Of a DNA stretch of 20,710 nucleotides, positions 20,335 through 20,710 are shown in pieces. The stretch is from Conexivisphaera sp049976725 (GTDB taxonomy: Archaea; Thermoproteota; Nitrososphaeria; Conexivisphaerales; Conexivisphaeraceae): positions 1 through 20,710 of the forward strand of contig JBMFHR010000018.1 in NCBI GenBank assembly GCA_049976725.1, written 5' to 3'. Each line of letters begins with the position of its first letter. Position 1 is the stretch's first letter. Made by a program: the position numbers and the translations under genes. The notes beneath the pieces are model-generated. The model had not been told where the DNA came from. It made no database searches and saw only the letters and a program-made list of their open reading frames with translations.

Positions 20335-20539
20335 TCCGCGCGTGAGAACGATGCGCTCGACCCACGTTACCGATCACGCATGGGAATCGGTAACACGCGC
20401 ATTCATGCTTCCGGCGCTAAAGATGAAAGTGCGCGCGACTGGCGCGCGAGCAGCCCGGCTCCGTCGACTTAAGCCCGATCGATCGTCGCCCGAATCCGGG
20501 AGGGAGACCCCGCCCGATCCGCCACGAACCACACGCGGG
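20335..20539. other. Intergenic region downstream of tRNA-Ser, no gene seen
   Basis: No open frame here looks protein-like. Besides the stem-loop at 20366-20394 there is a short GC stem (GCGCGC at 20431-20436 with GCGCGC at 20442-20447). No promoter or conserved RNA motif is convincing. Confidence 0.5.
20366..20394. repeat. Perfect 9-bp stem-loop
   Basis: GTTACCGAT and ATCGGTAAC flank an 11-nt loop (20375-20385), 32 bp downstream of the tRNA. The arms are AT-richer than the surroundings. It may be a protein-binding site, structured RNA or recombination site; function unknown. Confidence 0.6.
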
Positions 20540-20710
20540 TCAGGAGGAGGGCCCACCGGCCCTCACGCTCCACCTTCCCCGTCCCACTACTCCGGCCTCC
20601 CCGGATGGCGCCCATTGCGTCGGCCCGCGCGGGCGATCCTCCGCGCGCTCGGGATCCACGCCCGAGCCGTTCAGGACCGAGCTCAGGTACGGGGCGTACA
20701 GCGACGCCGC
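20540..20710 (-). CDS. Possible 3' end of a minus-strand gene, cut by the window edge
   Basis: A stop-free minus-strand frame runs from the window edge to TGA at 20540-20542 (56 codons). The part nearest the edge reads like protein (ASLYAPYLSSVLNGSGVDPE), but the last 30 residues are Gly/Arg/Pro-rich and could be chance reading in GC-rich DNA. No family recognised. Confidence 0.25.
   Translation of the reverse strand, partial: AASLYAPYLSSVLNGSGVDPERAEDRPRGPTQWAPSGEAGVVGRGRWSVRAGGPSS

Overview
The window comes from a GC-rich hyperthermophilic archaeon. The evidence is a full-length single-chain reverse gyrase, an Orc1/Cdc6 initiator, TFE, MBF1, archaeal DnaG, archaeal PheS/PheT, a type II methionine aminopeptidase, Trm56, an archaeal SRP RNA, and TATA boxes about 25 nt upstream of many start codons (leaderless transcripts). 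A PolD small subunit (DP1) next to orc1 excludes a typical crenarchaeon; a TACK lineage that keeps PolD (Korarchaeota-like) or a deep euryarchaeal lineage fits. The exact lineage cannot be settled from the sequence alone.

Region 1 (about 1-3600) is a DNA replication module. Copies of an origin recognition box (ORB-like, CTCCA-N-N-GGAA... GGGG) lie in minus orientation at 217-236, 284-303 and 892-911 and in plus orientation at 1051-1070, with a degenerate copy at 1010-1029. They flank an AT-rich tract immediately upstream of orc1/cdc6. A small winged-helix protein is encoded inside the origin. orc1 converges on the gene for DP1. The whole block is bounded by a 105-bp inverted repeat (52-156 and 3492-3596, one mismatch), and each arm carries two long palindromes.

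Region 2 (3674-9206) holds a MobA-like nucleotidyltransferase, reverse gyrase, TFE (minus strand) and the tRNA C56 methyltransferase Trm56. Region 3 (9136-12275) holds an MBF1-hflX operon (minus), a stand-alone PUA protein resembling the C-terminal part of archaeosine TGT, a 56-residue zinc-ribbon protein and methionine aminopeptidase. Region 4 (12312-18866) is a plus-strand run: coaD, pheS, pheT, a small TOPRIM protein, dnaG and a site-2-protease-like membrane protease. Region 5 (18911-20334) contains a TtuA/Ncs6-type tRNA thiolase, the SRP (7S) RNA and a tRNA-Ser(GCU) with an apparent 17-nt insertion. The last 375 bases contain no convincing complete gene.

The genome is very compact. Three convergent pairs overlap at their 3' ends by 59-173 bp and a fourth pair shares a CTAG stop. 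Divergent pairs share short intergenic spacers that contain both TATA boxes. Start codons are often GTG or TTG, and pheS probably starts at CTG. Overall, the genes serve information processing (replication, transcription, tRNA modification and charging, protein targeting). The most unusual features are the inverted-repeat-bounded origin module, the winged-helix gene within it, the altered DP1 metal site, the SRP RNA covariations, and the tRNA-Ser insertion.
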